Below are positions 35,825 through 45,925 of a stretch of DNA of 64,000 nt, in pieces; the stretch's first letter is position 1; each line of letters opens with the position of its first letter. The notes under the pieces are model-generated. The model searched no databases, had not been told where the DNA came from, and saw only the letters and a program-made list of their open reading frames with translations. The DNA comes from Scleromitrula shiraiana (lineage: Eukaryota > Ascomycota > Leotiomycetes > Helotiales > Sclerotiniaceae). Both the position numbers and the translations under genes were made by a program. Where the stretch lies: positions 992,001 to 1,056,000 of the forward strand of contig JABELC010000002.1 in assembly GCA_028455995.1 (NCBI GenBank), written 5' to 3'.

Positions 35825-36811
35825 GCTGGAAGTAATAATATTATTGTTGTATTGTAGTAGTTTTCTGCTGCGTGCCGATACTAAAAAAGTATCGAGGTTC
35901 GAAGAGGGGAGGGGAGGGGAGGGGGGTTGGGTTGAAGTTTGAGGTTAGAGCTAGTGTCCGTGATATATTCCGTATTGTATGATATTTATGTGTGTATGAT
36001 GTTGAAGCATCTATACCGATATCTAATCGCACTTTCTCTTGTGATAATAATATGTATAATATGTTATTTTGTGAAACTGAGCGGTACGCGTTGTGGGTAT
36101 TTGACCTCTTTCTTCGTCAAAATGCTGGGTGAAGAAAGGTGGGTGAAGAAAAAGCGGTAAAAAAAATATATATAGTAATGGTAATAATAGTAGAACAACT
36201 ATCGTATTGTTGAGACTCAAAATTTCTGTGAAAGGTTTCTTCGGGGGGGGGAGGGGGGAGAAGAGGAGAAGAAAAAGAGTTTTTTTTTTTAGTTTTTTTT
36301 TTAGATATGTAGATCAATCAATAACATTAAGATTGTTATAGAATCTACGAGTATCTAGGCCCGGAAAGAGGTATAGATACTAGAACTATAATATATTAAT
36401 ATATTAATATCTAATGATTATGTATTTTCGTAGTAAGTGTTACCTTTACTCTTTTGTCATCTATTAAGAATCTACCTAGGTACATATATATATATATAGT
36501 AATAGGTACATAGGTACATGTCAATGGATCTATAGTGGTAGTGTCCACCGGGGATACAATATAAAAAGTATAAAAGTAAGTATAACAAATATGTATATGA
36601 AGAGAGATTTGAAGGAAGGAATAAAAACACGTAGAGAATGTATGGAGTATGGATGGAGTATGGAGTATGGAGTACGTGAGGTGATGTAATATTATACTGT
36701 TGGTATATGCACAGCACCTACTAGATACATTGGATAGAACTTATAAGCAGTACAAGCACTATAAGACTATAAGTAGATAGTAATAAGAAAAGAGAGTAGA
36801 GAGAAAACAGA

Positions 36812-36898
36812 ATGGATGATGGATAATGGATGATGATGGATGATGATGGATGATGAATGATGATGAATGATGATGGATGATGAATGATTAATGATGAA
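36812..36898. repeat. ATGATGGATG-type tandem array
   Basis: About 85 bases of interleaved GATGGAT, GATGAAT and GATGATG units. Confidence 0.9.
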
Positions 36899-37530
36899 TT
36901 TCTACATATCAAATGAAGGCGGAGTTTTTTTGTTGGTTTTTTTTCCCACTCATTAGTATGAGAATAGACGCTGTCGATCATACAGAGACAAATCAGAAAG
37001 CCCCCGAAGCTCACTCATATAGTAGCATCCGAATCCGACTGGACTGACGCCAACTTACCTACCAGACAGCTGACTAGTAACTAACCTATACTTGACCCTA
37101 ATCAACGAATAATAATGTTGAAATGTCGAATTGAAGAATCAACAAATTCACTATAGAACTAGGGAGTGGAAAAGCCGCATGAGGAGAATAACGATGAGCG
37201 TCAGTAAAGTCGGCAGTTTATATAAAATGCGAGACTCATTGATTGATTGGACATCTCTAGAACGGAAGAGAGGGGCCTTGAATTTTTTTGCTTTCGATCT
37301 CGATTCAAGAACCTCTCAAACATAATACGTACAGTCAGTATAATGTACATAAATAAGTAGATGATAACTAGCCAGGTAGTTTGATTGGAAATTCAGAGGC
37401 ATGGCACATTTATACCCCCGCCAGTAAGCCATATCACCGGTGATGTGATAGAGCCATAGAGCCATACAGACAGAAGAAACAGAATGCGATAAGTACATAC
37501 ATGCTCTACATACGATAGATAGTATGATAC

Positions 37531-37556
37531 GAAGCAAGCAAGCAAGCAAGCAAGCC
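37531..37556. repeat. (AAGC)n microsatellite
   Basis: About six copies of AAGC. Confidence 0.88.
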
Positions 37557-37666
37557 ATAAGAGATGCGAAGAGGAAAGGAAAAAAAAAACAATCCTTGAA
37601 CAAAGGGATTTATTCCCGACCGAACCCCAGGTATCGTATGTACTTCATCTTACCTCACACCTTCCT

Positions 37667-37708
37667 CACATACATCACATACATCCCATACATCCCATAC
37701 ATCCCATC
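37667..37708. repeat. (CATACATCC)n 9-bp repeat
   Basis: About five 9- to 10-base units, CATACATCC or close variants. Confidence 0.88.
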
Positions 37709-38688
37709 CTTTCCAAGGGCCAAGGGTCAAGGGCATTTCTCTACCTAGACGATTTGGCCAGGATCATATGGACTCGTCACTGTTACCGCATCTATCCAAA
37801 AAGCTTAACCATTAGAAATATCCACATCGTTCAGCCATTCATTTACGAATACCGAGCTTGAAGCAACAAAAATTTGGCTCCAGCTTACACTTACCTTACC
37901 TTACCTTGCTTGCGGATTTGCTTGCGGATTTGCTTGCCTCGAGCTGCTTTGCTTTTTCTGGGGTTGCACGGTTCGTGAATGGGCTTTGGGTATGTACCCG
38001 TTTGTAAGTTTGTAGCTGCTACTGTACTGTACTGTATTGTACTGGGAATAAAATATTGTGAGTATAATATGGTGGTGGTATCAATTACTATCTAAGTGGT
38101 ACTACATACAAATACATTATTAAGATTTTTACATATGTGTACATGGTGATCAAGTATAATAATACAGTACAGTACAGGACATCCAATCCATCCATCCATT
38201 AATCGTGAATGTAACTTTCCAACTCCATTCGGCTCTAGCTCGACAGCTCATCAAGTTGGTCATTATTTTCAATCCAGTGAGCATTTATGCCCATGCTCAT
38301 GTGGTCAAGAAATCCTGCCTGCCACAGGGAAAAAAAAACCAAGGGATTTCCCAAAGCGCCCCTCTCTTCCTTCCCCTCCTCACCGACTAAAAGAAAATTC
38401 CCCTTCAAACCCCCGAAACCCCCGTCCCAACTTGAAATGGCGGGAGATGTGAAAAAAAAAATTCTGACCGAACTTATGCAGAACGATGCATCAAAAATAT
38501 CCCGCATGACATGACGAGATACCCATATCCGTGAGTGATGGGATCGAGATAGCACGTATCGTCGTCTGTGCGTCACGTGAATATGGGGACGAAGCTGCGG
38601 GTCCCTGATTGGGAGGTGGTTCGGAGTGAACTTTGTGGTTTGATTCACCGTTTCTTTATCATCGTGTACGTATTCTATTCCCTCCAGA

Positions 38689-40393
38689 TCATAATGCATG
38701 TATTACTAAGGGATCCTGACTTTCCACAGGACGTAGTTCTCTCATACTGTTGTTTCGCTCGGACGGAGCTGAGAGATCTGGGAGTTCGTATAGGCTGGAA
38801 GCAAATCTTGACGAAGTCGGGGATCTAATCGTCATTGTGTAAGAACTGAAACTTGTTCGGCCGGTTCGATTACTTGTGCTGGTTTGATTTGAGCCGTTTG
38901 TTAGTCGAGCGGGCCCACGCTCGAGAAAAGAATTGATACTTGGTTCGTATTCTATGTTGGCACTATCCTCCAAGTCCCTATTCTCTTGCGTGGGTTGAGA
39001 AGTCCGGGCTTGTTGAGATGGTGTTGAAGTTCGAGAAAAATTGGTATGATTAAGTGAAGCGGGATAATAAGTAGAATCAGGATGTTGAAATGAATTCGGA
39101 TAATAAGCAGCACCGGGGTACTGAGTGGAATTAGGATGATGAGGAGAGTTTGGAGATTGAGGTGCAGAATTTGGGCGCTGTGGAGGATTGAAGTATTGAG
39201 AAGAATTGAGGTGGAGAGGATGGTATTGTTCTGAACCTCTGTTCGCTTCCTGGAATTGATGTATGCCGTCTGGATTTGGCACTGCAGGCGTATTAAAGAC
39301 GCTAAACAACTCAGGAGTTTTAGTATCGTATGGGACTCGATTTGACTTAGCAGATGGCGATCTTGTTGAAAGCCTGTGTTCAGTTGAATCTGTAGATTGA
39401 ACTTTATGACCAAGTAAGCTTGGAATATATGTGCAAAAGAATGGTTTAGTTGCAGGTAACGCTGTGCATATCTGGAGGACACGATGTCAGTAAAACGAAA
39501 GCCAGTCAAGTCTATTTGGGGGTCCTCACCATTCCAACATAAAGCTCGATGACACTTGATATCCATAGAGGGAATGAATGCCATGTTCGATCAAACGTTG
39601 AAGTTGCTTTGTACACATAATAAATCCTCACTGTACCTGCAGCACAGACAACGAACCCCGCTGCGAAGATCAAAAAAAGCATGAATTGTTGACGAAATGG
39701 TATAGGAAGGCGAAAAACGGTGGGTATTGGAAGAAAGAAAACATAAAAATCGGTCATAGTATTGAGTATACCACTTATAAAGAGGTGAGTTCGTTCGTTG
39801 ATGCAATTTTGTGGTGCAAAAGATAACGTCCAATAGTCTGAGATAGGACTATTGATGTGATTAGCTATTGTGCTTCCACCAAAATATTATACATCATACC
39901 TGCAATTGTTGATAACCACCACCTCAAAAGCAGTTGCTTCACATGCCACCACAACGATTCCAGCGATCGCTAGACGCTTGAGAAGACCTGTACCTCTGGA
40001 CATGACCCGCAATACCAAAACAAGGATGGAAATCTTCGTGCACGCAACAGCAAATCCGAAAAGACATTCAAGAATTATCGATATCTTTAGCCCATGCGTA
40101 GCATTGTCAGGCGTCACATCCCAGACGTGACGATTCCATTTCCATCGGTATTCAGCGAGAATTGAAAGAACGGCACAGCCGGTCGTAGGTAGAACAGCAA
40201 TCAACAGGAACGCATCATCCACACCGAAACTCTTGGTAAGATAAAGTCGAGTGAAGGTCCGTAATGCAACAACAAGTAACGCGATTGGAAAGAAGATAAC
40301 TGTAATGACGAGGAGCTCTTGTCCTCTGGTTATTGGGTCCACATAATTCGGCGAAGGAAGAGTCGAGAGGATTGCAGGAGAAGGTATTTGCAT
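38689..40393 (-). CDS. PTH11-like rhodopsin-domain integral membrane protein
   Basis: Fungal seven-helix protein with the rhodopsin domain shared by PTH11-like receptors and many uncharacterised membrane proteins. Exons 40393-39900, 39848-39530 and 39471-38689 encode 531 residues. Family landmarks are RGQELLVITVIFF, RTFTRLYLTKSFGVDDAFLL, ECLFGFAVACTKISILVLVLRVM, the second-exon DYWTLSFAPQNCIN and DFYVFFLPIPTVFRLPI. No CFEM domain precedes the helices. The third exon gives a cytoplasmic tail of about 260 residues rich in Pro, Asn, Ser and Tyr, with repeated PNS and YPxS units. An upstream in-frame ATG at 40441 is possible; 40393 fits the family better. Ligand and coupling are unknown. Confidence 0.85.
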
Positions 40394-41290
40394 TATGACG
40401 AAGGAACGAATAGTTGATTTGACATTCAAGTCAAGCAACAAGTGTAGTTTTACCGTTATGCTTCACATGATATGTAAAAGAGAGATGCCCTTACCTTAAT
40501 ACCTTGTATACATTAGACAGCTTGGACCCTGCCCCGCACATGAAAATTTATCTTGAATTCTGCTGTTCAATGACTGACTTAACCTTGAAGGTCAAAGTTC
40601 ATACCTTTATCGGATGGTTTGGGCAAGATAGTGGGATGGTTCTTGATAGAATCGATGCGGCCGTGCTTCCATAAGGAGAAAAAGAGCCCGATAAAGTGGC
40701 TCATTTGATGGCACGGAATGGGCAGAGCCATTAGGAAGATAGATTCCGTATTACTGCGTGCTCGGATAGCTGGACAAGTTTCATAAAGGAGGAAACATAT
40801 ATATCGGGTCAGGGACCCTGACACGCCGCCCCTTCTTTATGATTCACTACTCATATGATAAGAATAATGGGTTCTAGTTAATGAACTACTTTAAAATTGT
40901 GCCAATATTCTTTTAGAATATTAATGTAATAAACTCTGTCTTAAGGCAAAAACGAGAATTGAGTAGATTTGCAGTAAAACCTCTCTCTTTGTACTAAAGA
41001 GAAGAGGCAAACTAAATATAATTTGCCAAAGACCTCCGTGGCTCTCGAAGATCAACTTCGGCAAACGGCTCGATTAGCAGTATTTTTTAGCATAGATTAA
41101 AAACCCTTTGAATTACTTACTAACCGGGAAAAATGTAAGGCCCGGGCGCATATTAAACAAGAGATTTAAGAATATGTTGTTTTTATTATAATAATTTTAT
41201 ATTTAATTTACTAGTATTAAGAAATTAATTAGTATTGAATAGAAATGAAATTTTATACATAAAATTTTCAAATTAATAATAATATTATGA

Positions 41291-41396
41291 ATACTCCGAG
41301 CGGCTAAATTAAAATTGAAGCACGCGCAAAATTGCGGGATAATCTCAAAATCATCGATTTTGGACAAATGATCTCTTGCGCCGACGTAAATAAATC
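41291..41396 (+). repeat. Left arm of inner long inverted repeat
   Basis: Pairs with 42229-42330 on the opposite strand. Shared blocks include CTAAATTAAAATTGAAG (TTAAATT in the other arm), ACGCGCAAAATT, ATAATCTCAAAATCA and CGACGTAAATA. This arm keeps G and C where the other arm has A and T. Confidence 0.75.
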
Positions 41397-42228
41397 ATTC
41401 AATTATTGATAGAATTGTTTAAGATTTTGAATATGAATTATTTTTATATTTAAATATTTACTATTAAAGATTAAAGATTAAAGATTAAATAATGATTTTA
41501 AAACTTATAATATTAAATTCAATATAAAGTAAAAATCATATTAATATACTAGTACATTTTTAATTTAATTTAAATCAAATAAATTATTGTATTAACTTAA
41601 AAATAATGAAGATATATTTGAATATATAGAAAAAAAATATTTTATTTAATACAAATATTATATTTTAAAATTCAATATAATGTTATTAAAGAATTAAAGT
41701 TAAAAGAATATTTTGAACTCTTTAAAATCTTTAAAAATCATAATAATTCATTGAACTTAAGATTATATTAAATAATATTTTAATATAGTAATCATGAAGA
41801 TATAAATCATCATATATAAAAATTTAAAGTAATTTTGATGATTTTTAAAAATCGAAGTTATAGTGTTACTAACTTGTATTTAGTGCTTCTTGATGCTAGT
41901 GCTTATAAGTATTATTATATATACTCTTTTTAACTTTATTATATTGTATTTTTTATATACTTTTAATATATATAATATTTATATCAAATAAAAGTTCTTC
42001 TTTTATATGTTCAAATATATCTTCATTAATTCCTAACTTGAAGAATATTGAAGAAATTAAAGTAAATTTAAATCAAAGTATTAAACGTCAAAATAAATAG
42101 TAATTTAATATGATATTATAGATTCATAAAAGGATATATTGATAAAATATATATATATATAGTAATATAATTGATTAAAATAATTAAAATGATATAAATT
42201 ATATTTTAATTAGAGTAATATTGATTGA

Positions 42229-42330
42229 TTTAATATTTACGTCGATATAAGAGATGATTTATATAAAATCGTTGATTTTGAGATTATTCAGTAATTTTGC
42301 GCGTACTTCAATTTTAATTTAATCGAGTAC
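42229..42330 (-). repeat. Right arm of inner long inverted repeat
   Basis: Inverted copy of 41291-41396, more AT-rich, with transitions such as CACGCGC to TACGCGC and GCGCC to ATATC. A TA dinucleotide flanks each end of the pair, compatible with a Tc1/mariner-type target duplication. Confidence 0.75.
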
Positions 42331-44249
42331 TAGTATATAAATTATTTACTATAAAAATATAATTATCAAGTTATTGTAAAGGGATAAATATGTAGTACGA
42401 AGTACTAGGTACAAAATGTACATGGATACCGCGATCTTAAGTAGATGATGATGATGATACAGACATGCCTAACTACGTACAGTACAGTACTACCAATATA
42501 ACTATAGGGGCGGAACAACGTTCTTCCGTTCCGGCAACCCCTGAACGAACCCTAACCCTGACCTCCCCCAACTAATCATTCTGTACCGTCACAATATATT
42601 TAAATATAATTAATAAAATTAAAATCAAAGAATTAATACTAGTATAAAAATTATAAAAAATAATTTACTAGTAATGTAAAATTTAAATCAATAAATATAT
42701 AATATTATTATTTCAAGTTATTATAATTTAACTTTATTTAAAAATATTTTATTTTAAATTTCTTCGAGTTTATTTAAATAATAATAAAAAGATATAATAT
42801 TCAAAAATAAATTAATATCAATCAATTTTCTTTTTTAATGAACTTGAATCTTCTTTTTTGAATTTAAGTTTCAAGTTTTTATCATATTAATAAACTTCTT
42901 TTTTAAATTTAAAATTAAAATCTAGTCTTTAATTCGAAGTTTCTTATTTTTCAGATATTTTACATATCAATATATGAAACTTGATATTTACTATTTATTA
43001 GTAATATTAATTTGAATTATTAATATAGTTTTTTCAAGTTATTGATATTATTAAATCTTTTATTAAATTTTAATTTTAAATATTTAATAAAAATTCAAAT
43101 AATTTCTTTTTAAATTAAAATTAATTTCAAAGTTTAATATTTATTATCTTTATTTTTTTATAATTATTGTAATATTAATAAATTTAATTTTTTTAATTGT
43201 TTATTAAAATTGAACTTTCTAAATTTTCAATTTTCAATTATTTTTAATTATTTTTATTCATTTATTAATTAAAATTTGATTTTTCTATAATTACCAGTGA
43301 CTTTTGAAAAATAATTGATTTTTAACTTAATATTAATATATTAAGATTAATAAAGAATCAAAGTGGATTATATATAATTTCGGCTAAATATGCGCTTGGT
43401 CCTTACATTTTCCCGACTAAGTAAGCAAGTGATCTTTGAACTTTCATCTATCACACAGAGATATGGGTCAAATCTCTGGCTCAATTCCGAACCAAATATG
43501 CGGATAAAATTGCCCTCCCATAACTTGTGGTATTGTCAGAAAGATGGTGTCACCAATAATTGAGCCCGTGCATTATTATTGAGCCAATCATATTCCGAAT
43601 TGTCGGCGCTAAAATGCTAAGGGTCTTTCGGTTCGGCTGGTGCCAGAAAAACCGAAGATCAAAATCTCACTTGCGAGTCGTGTAGACCTGCTCGTCCCTG
43701 AGCATAGAAACTGGTAACTGGCAGTTCAAGAGTATTATCATCGTAAACCTTGGAGTGAACATTCCAAGCTCTCGGCAAAAGTTTGTAACACTCGTTTTTG
43801 GCCCCCAAGGCATGGCATTAACTATTACGATAAGTACTTAGGTGCCCGTTGCGTGCTACTCACAGGCTATGATAGCAGCATCCTTACGTTAGCTCACATG
43901 GGCATTTATACGAAAACAAAACTAATGTTTCACATCAACGGTAAGTAACACAGCCTTCACTAATAAGAATGAGGATGAAGAATGATCACATGACTGGCAA
44001 TCAAGTTCTAGTGGTTCTTTTCTTCCATGGTCTAGTCCATTAAAGTATATTGCCTCCAGACCCCTCCTTGGTTTGAGATGACACCAACATATCGGGAGGA
44101 TACAAATCGTTTGGGGTGGCAAATAAAGCAATAACCAGTTTCGCAAAGGCAGGCGCATTCATCCATGCCTATGCTACAAGCACTCAAACTGCTTGAAGAA
44201 TGGAACGGGCTTTGCGTTTATTATGATTTATTAATATTTATCCCTTGGC

Positions 44250-45530
44250 TCAAGTCTTTTCCTCAATTTTCAGATGTGCCATCGAATGCTCTGGGGTACC
44301 CTCATCCGGTATCGATGCATTCCCCTCTGATTTTGCCTCTGCAAGCTCGCGGTTTTCTTGCTCCATTTTCCTTGAATCATCAAGTTCTACATTCGTGTTG
44401 GTATCATCAGCTTCCTCTTCCTCTTCGTCAACGTCTTCTTCATCTTCATCTTCGTCTTCATCTTCATCTCCAGATTCCTCGTCACTTCTTGTTGCTCCAG
44501 GTTCACCATCTCCATCAACCCCTACTGCTTTCATGTAAGTCTCCAACTCCTTCGCCATCTTCCTTGAAAAACCAGAAGCCTCAACAGAAACATCGAGTCT
44601 CGGCATACCCTCCTTACCTATCAGTTTACGAGCATCGGCAAAGTGAGGGCCTTTTTCGTTACTTGTGAAGTGGAAACGTCGCTCAAAGAATCGCTTTATA
44701 CAATTGACATCTCGATCAAAGTAATATTCGGCATTCGCATGGTCAATGGAAACCATTTGCGGGAAATCAATAAGAATAGGTGTAAGGGTAACAGGCTCTT
44801 CTGGGGTTTTGGGATTTGTCTCTTCCTTGATCAGTATATTGAATTCGTTAAAATCTCCGTGGATGAGACCACATTGCGCTAGACGCAGGATCATGGATAT
44901 AAGCTCCGCGTACAAAGACGCGGGATCTGGGACTGATGATATTTGACGCATGGGAAACGCATCAATCAGAGACATGACAATTGTATGCCTAGACTGCGCA
45001 AGTGGTTCTGGAACAGGAAACCCATTTTCGCGCAGGGCTTTCATGAATGTAAATTCTTTCAAGGCTGCCAATCTTGACATATGCATCCATGATGCCGATG
45101 TTCTATGCCGCAGATAATCTCGATTTGCTTTGACCGTTCGAAAGGATATTCGTCCCAACCGGTGGATCTTCAATACTCTCTGCACACCCTTCTCATCTGC
45201 CACCACAAAAATATCACTTTCCTTTCCAACACCAATCTGATTTCCCACACTGTAGACATCTTTGCGCTTTCGATATGTGTTCAATGCAAGATAATCAAGC
45301 CCTCCATATGTAAGACGATAGCCGTCGTATTTGGCATTCTTAAGTCGTGCGATTAAGTTCACTTTGGCGAGTGCGGATATGCATCTGTGAACCCCGCCTC
45401 GAAGCCCCGATAGTTGTGCGATGAGGGGTGTAGGAACGACTTCGTGATTTTTAGAACCTTGCTCTACTGCTGTAAGTGTTCGCCAGTCTTCGGCGGTCAA
45501 ATACCGCATAGCCTTAGTATCGAGCTTCAT
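44250..45530 (-). CDS. rio2: RIO2 atypical serine/threonine kinase
   Basis: Atypical kinase/ATPase needed for cytoplasmic maturation of the 40S ribosomal subunit. Single exon, 426 residues, close to the family length. An N-terminal winged-helix domain (LTAEDWRTLTAVEQGSKNHE, GLRGGVHRCISAL) is followed by the RIO domain: nucleotide loop IGVGKESDIFVV (about 97-108), lysine in VLKIHRLGR (about 121), catalytic Asp in IHGDFNEFNILI (about 227), metal-binding Asp in LIDFPQMVS (about 256), and the family motif RDVNCIKRFFERRF. The C terminus is a long acidic tract of Glu and Asp. Divergent from RPN1 with 395 bases between starts. Confidence 0.96.
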   Translation of the reverse strand: MKLDTKAMRYLTAEDWRTLTAVEQGSKNHEVVPTPLIAQLSGLRGGVHRCISALAKVNLIARLKNAKYDGYRLTYGGLDYLALNTYRKRKDVYSVGNQIGVGKESDIFVVADEKGVQRVLKIHRLGRISFRTVKANRDYLRHRTSASWMHMSRLAALKEFTFMKALRENGFPVPEPLAQSRHTIVMSLIDAFPMRQISSVPDPASLYAELISMILRLAQCGLIHGDFNEFNILIKEETNPKTPEEPVTLTPILIDFPQMVSIDHANAEYYFDRDVNCIKRFFERRFHFTSNEKGPHFADARKLIGKEGMPRLDVSVEASGFSRKMAKELETYMKAVGVDGDGEPGATRSDEESGDEDEDEDEDEEDVDEEEEEADDTNTNVELDDSRKMEQENRELAEAKSEGNASIPDEGTPEHSMAHLKIEEKT

Positions 45531-45925
45531 GTTGGGCGGTTTTATGGATTTCGTTGCGGCTGCACCACTTCAAAAATTATATTTTTATTTTTTGTGTATG
45601 TAGAAGTGGTGTGTCTATATATATTTATTACTAAATAAACGCCAAATGAGGTTGACGCTAGGGTGTGAATTTAAGGTTCGTGCCTTTCGGCTGCTAAATG
45701 TACTACTTTAAGCTATGATCTGGTGAAGCTGCTTAGACGCGAAAGCAGACCTGCCTGGAGGACTTCATTCACAACCCAAAATTTATCTCAAATTCTTCGA
45801 AATACCCTATCACTACTATCTGATTTGTAGTGTTCGATACCCTTTCTGCGCATTGAATTTAGCTCTTTCTCTCAAAGTCTCCCCATATTCAACAAAACCA
45901 TATCCGCATTAACCATACAAACAAC
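45531..45925. promoter_or_regulatory. Bidirectional promoter between rio2 and rpn1
   Basis: 395 bases separate the divergent starts of two essential genes. AT-rich near rio2, pyrimidine-rich near rpn1. Confidence 0.55.

Larger units (their letters stand above)
35360..38688. promoter_or_regulatory. Long repeat-rich upstream region of the receptor gene
   Basis: About 3.3 kb between two minus-strand genes. It includes A-rich and CTTCTTCTTCTT tracts just upstream of the receptor ATG, GTAG/GATA-type and GATGGAT-type tandem arrays, AAGC and CATACATCC repeats, and TGCTTGCGGATT direct repeats (37908-37934). A 154-codon open frame at 38235-38699 on the minus strand has no coding support. Such a long leader suggests a heavily regulated gene, which is inference. 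Confidence 0.5.
41112..43429. mobile_element. AT-rich, RIP-like DNA transposon relic with terminal inverted repeats
   Basis: The ends are inverted copies of about 43 bases: 41112-41154 and the reverse complement of 43387-43429 share GGGAAAA, TGTAAGG and CGCATATT blocks. Differences include G-to-A changes (CCCGGG versus ACCAAG). The interior is extremely AT-rich with no open frame of note, as expected after repeat-induced point mutation. No transposase remains, so the family cannot be named from the interior; a non-autonomous element is equally possible. Confidence 0.7.
40394..44249. other. Gene-free region containing an AT-rich transposon relic
   Basis: About 3.9 kb without genes. The central 2.3 kb is an AT-rich repeat relic (listed separately). 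To its left, 40980-41027 contains two small hairpin-forming sequences. The right flank, 43430-44160, has normal base composition and no recognisable feature. Confidence 0.6.

Noticed and set aside
38235..38699. 154-codon minus-strand frame after the rhodopsin-domain gene
   Set aside because: No recognisable domain, overlaps the end of that gene and has low-complexity runs; not supported as coding.
38855..38875. GGTTCGATTAC, resembling a tRNA B box
   Set aside because: No matching A box or cloverleaf around it. No tRNA, rRNA or CRISPR array was found in the window.
42546..42566. CCCTAACCCT, similar to fungal telomere repeat
   Set aside because: Only two near-copies inside unique sequence; not a telomeric tract.
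44165..44668. Ser/Leu-rich open frame on the plus strand
   Set aside because: It is antisense to the acidic tail of RIO2; repetitive GAA/GAT codons on the other strand keep this frame open.
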